NCBI GenBank assembly: GCA_946537585.1
Contig: CAMNFX010000103.1
Span: 1 to 5,361 of the forward strand
Direction of reading: 5' to 3'
DNA length: 5,361 nucleotides
DNA from: an uncultured Lachnospiraceae bacterium
GTDB lineage: Bacteria; Bacillota; Clostridia; Lachnospirales; Lachnospiraceae
In this document: positions 5,332-5,361 of the stretch, piece after piece
Numbering within the stretch: position 1 is the stretch's first letter
How the letters are laid out: every line of letters begins with the position of its first letter
Notes under the pieces: model-generated
The model's input: only the letters and a program-made list of their open reading frames with translations
What the model was told of the DNA's origin: nothing
Database searches by the model: none
Made by a program: the position numbers and the translations under genes

Positions 5332-5361
5332 ATGCAGTCCTCCGTGAAATGGTAATAAGTC

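Noticed and set aside
3949..5355. Plus-strand frames opposite the deaminase gene
   Set aside because: They are shadows of a complete, motif-perfect amidohydrolase and show no recognisable protein.

Overview
The window carries three complete protein genes and the first codons of a fourth, all on the minus strand, so the biological reading order runs from high to low coordinates. Coding DNA is G+C-rich and the spacers are AT-rich, with strong purine-rich ribosome binding sites. The proteins are a clostridial-type CarD regulator, a membrane-anchored clostripain-like (C11) protease with Ser/Gly-rich linkers, and an MtaD/TrzN-type deaminase. Together they suggest a Gram-positive anaerobe of the Clostridia, most likely a Lachnospiraceae-like gut bacterium. 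This placement is an inference from gene style; the window has no rRNA or other marker that would prove it.

Layout in transcription order. (1) 5331-3991: a metal-dependent amidohydrolase with all the expected metal and proton-relay residues of the methylthioadenosine/S-adenosylhomocysteine deaminase group. (2) A 213-bp AT-rich spacer with candidate promoter elements on both strands and a perfect 11-bp inverted repeat wrapped around the ribosome binding site of the next gene. (3) 3777-3262: a CarD-family RNA polymerase-binding regulator, followed by a weak intrinsic terminator. (4) A 188-bp spacer with an 18-bp imperfect direct repeat. (5) 3073-302: a 923-residue type II membrane protein with a C11 cysteine peptidase domain held outside the cell. 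(6) A 240-bp spacer with a near-consensus promoter, a very strong hairpin terminator a few bases after its predicted start, a second weaker hairpin and a short direct repeat. (7) 61-1: the start of a gene cut by the window edge, tentatively a B3/4-domain protein.

The genes do not form an obvious pathway. Each is separated by roughly 190-240 bp and most spacers hold termination or initiation signals, so they look like neighbouring single transcription units, not an operon. I see no RNA genes, CRISPR array, insertion sequence, integrase, attachment site or origin, and no stretch over 300 bp without a gene. I see no clear new multi-gene system. The most unusual material is the promoter-terminator leader at 67-276, the hairpin over the carD-like start, and the architecture of the protease.
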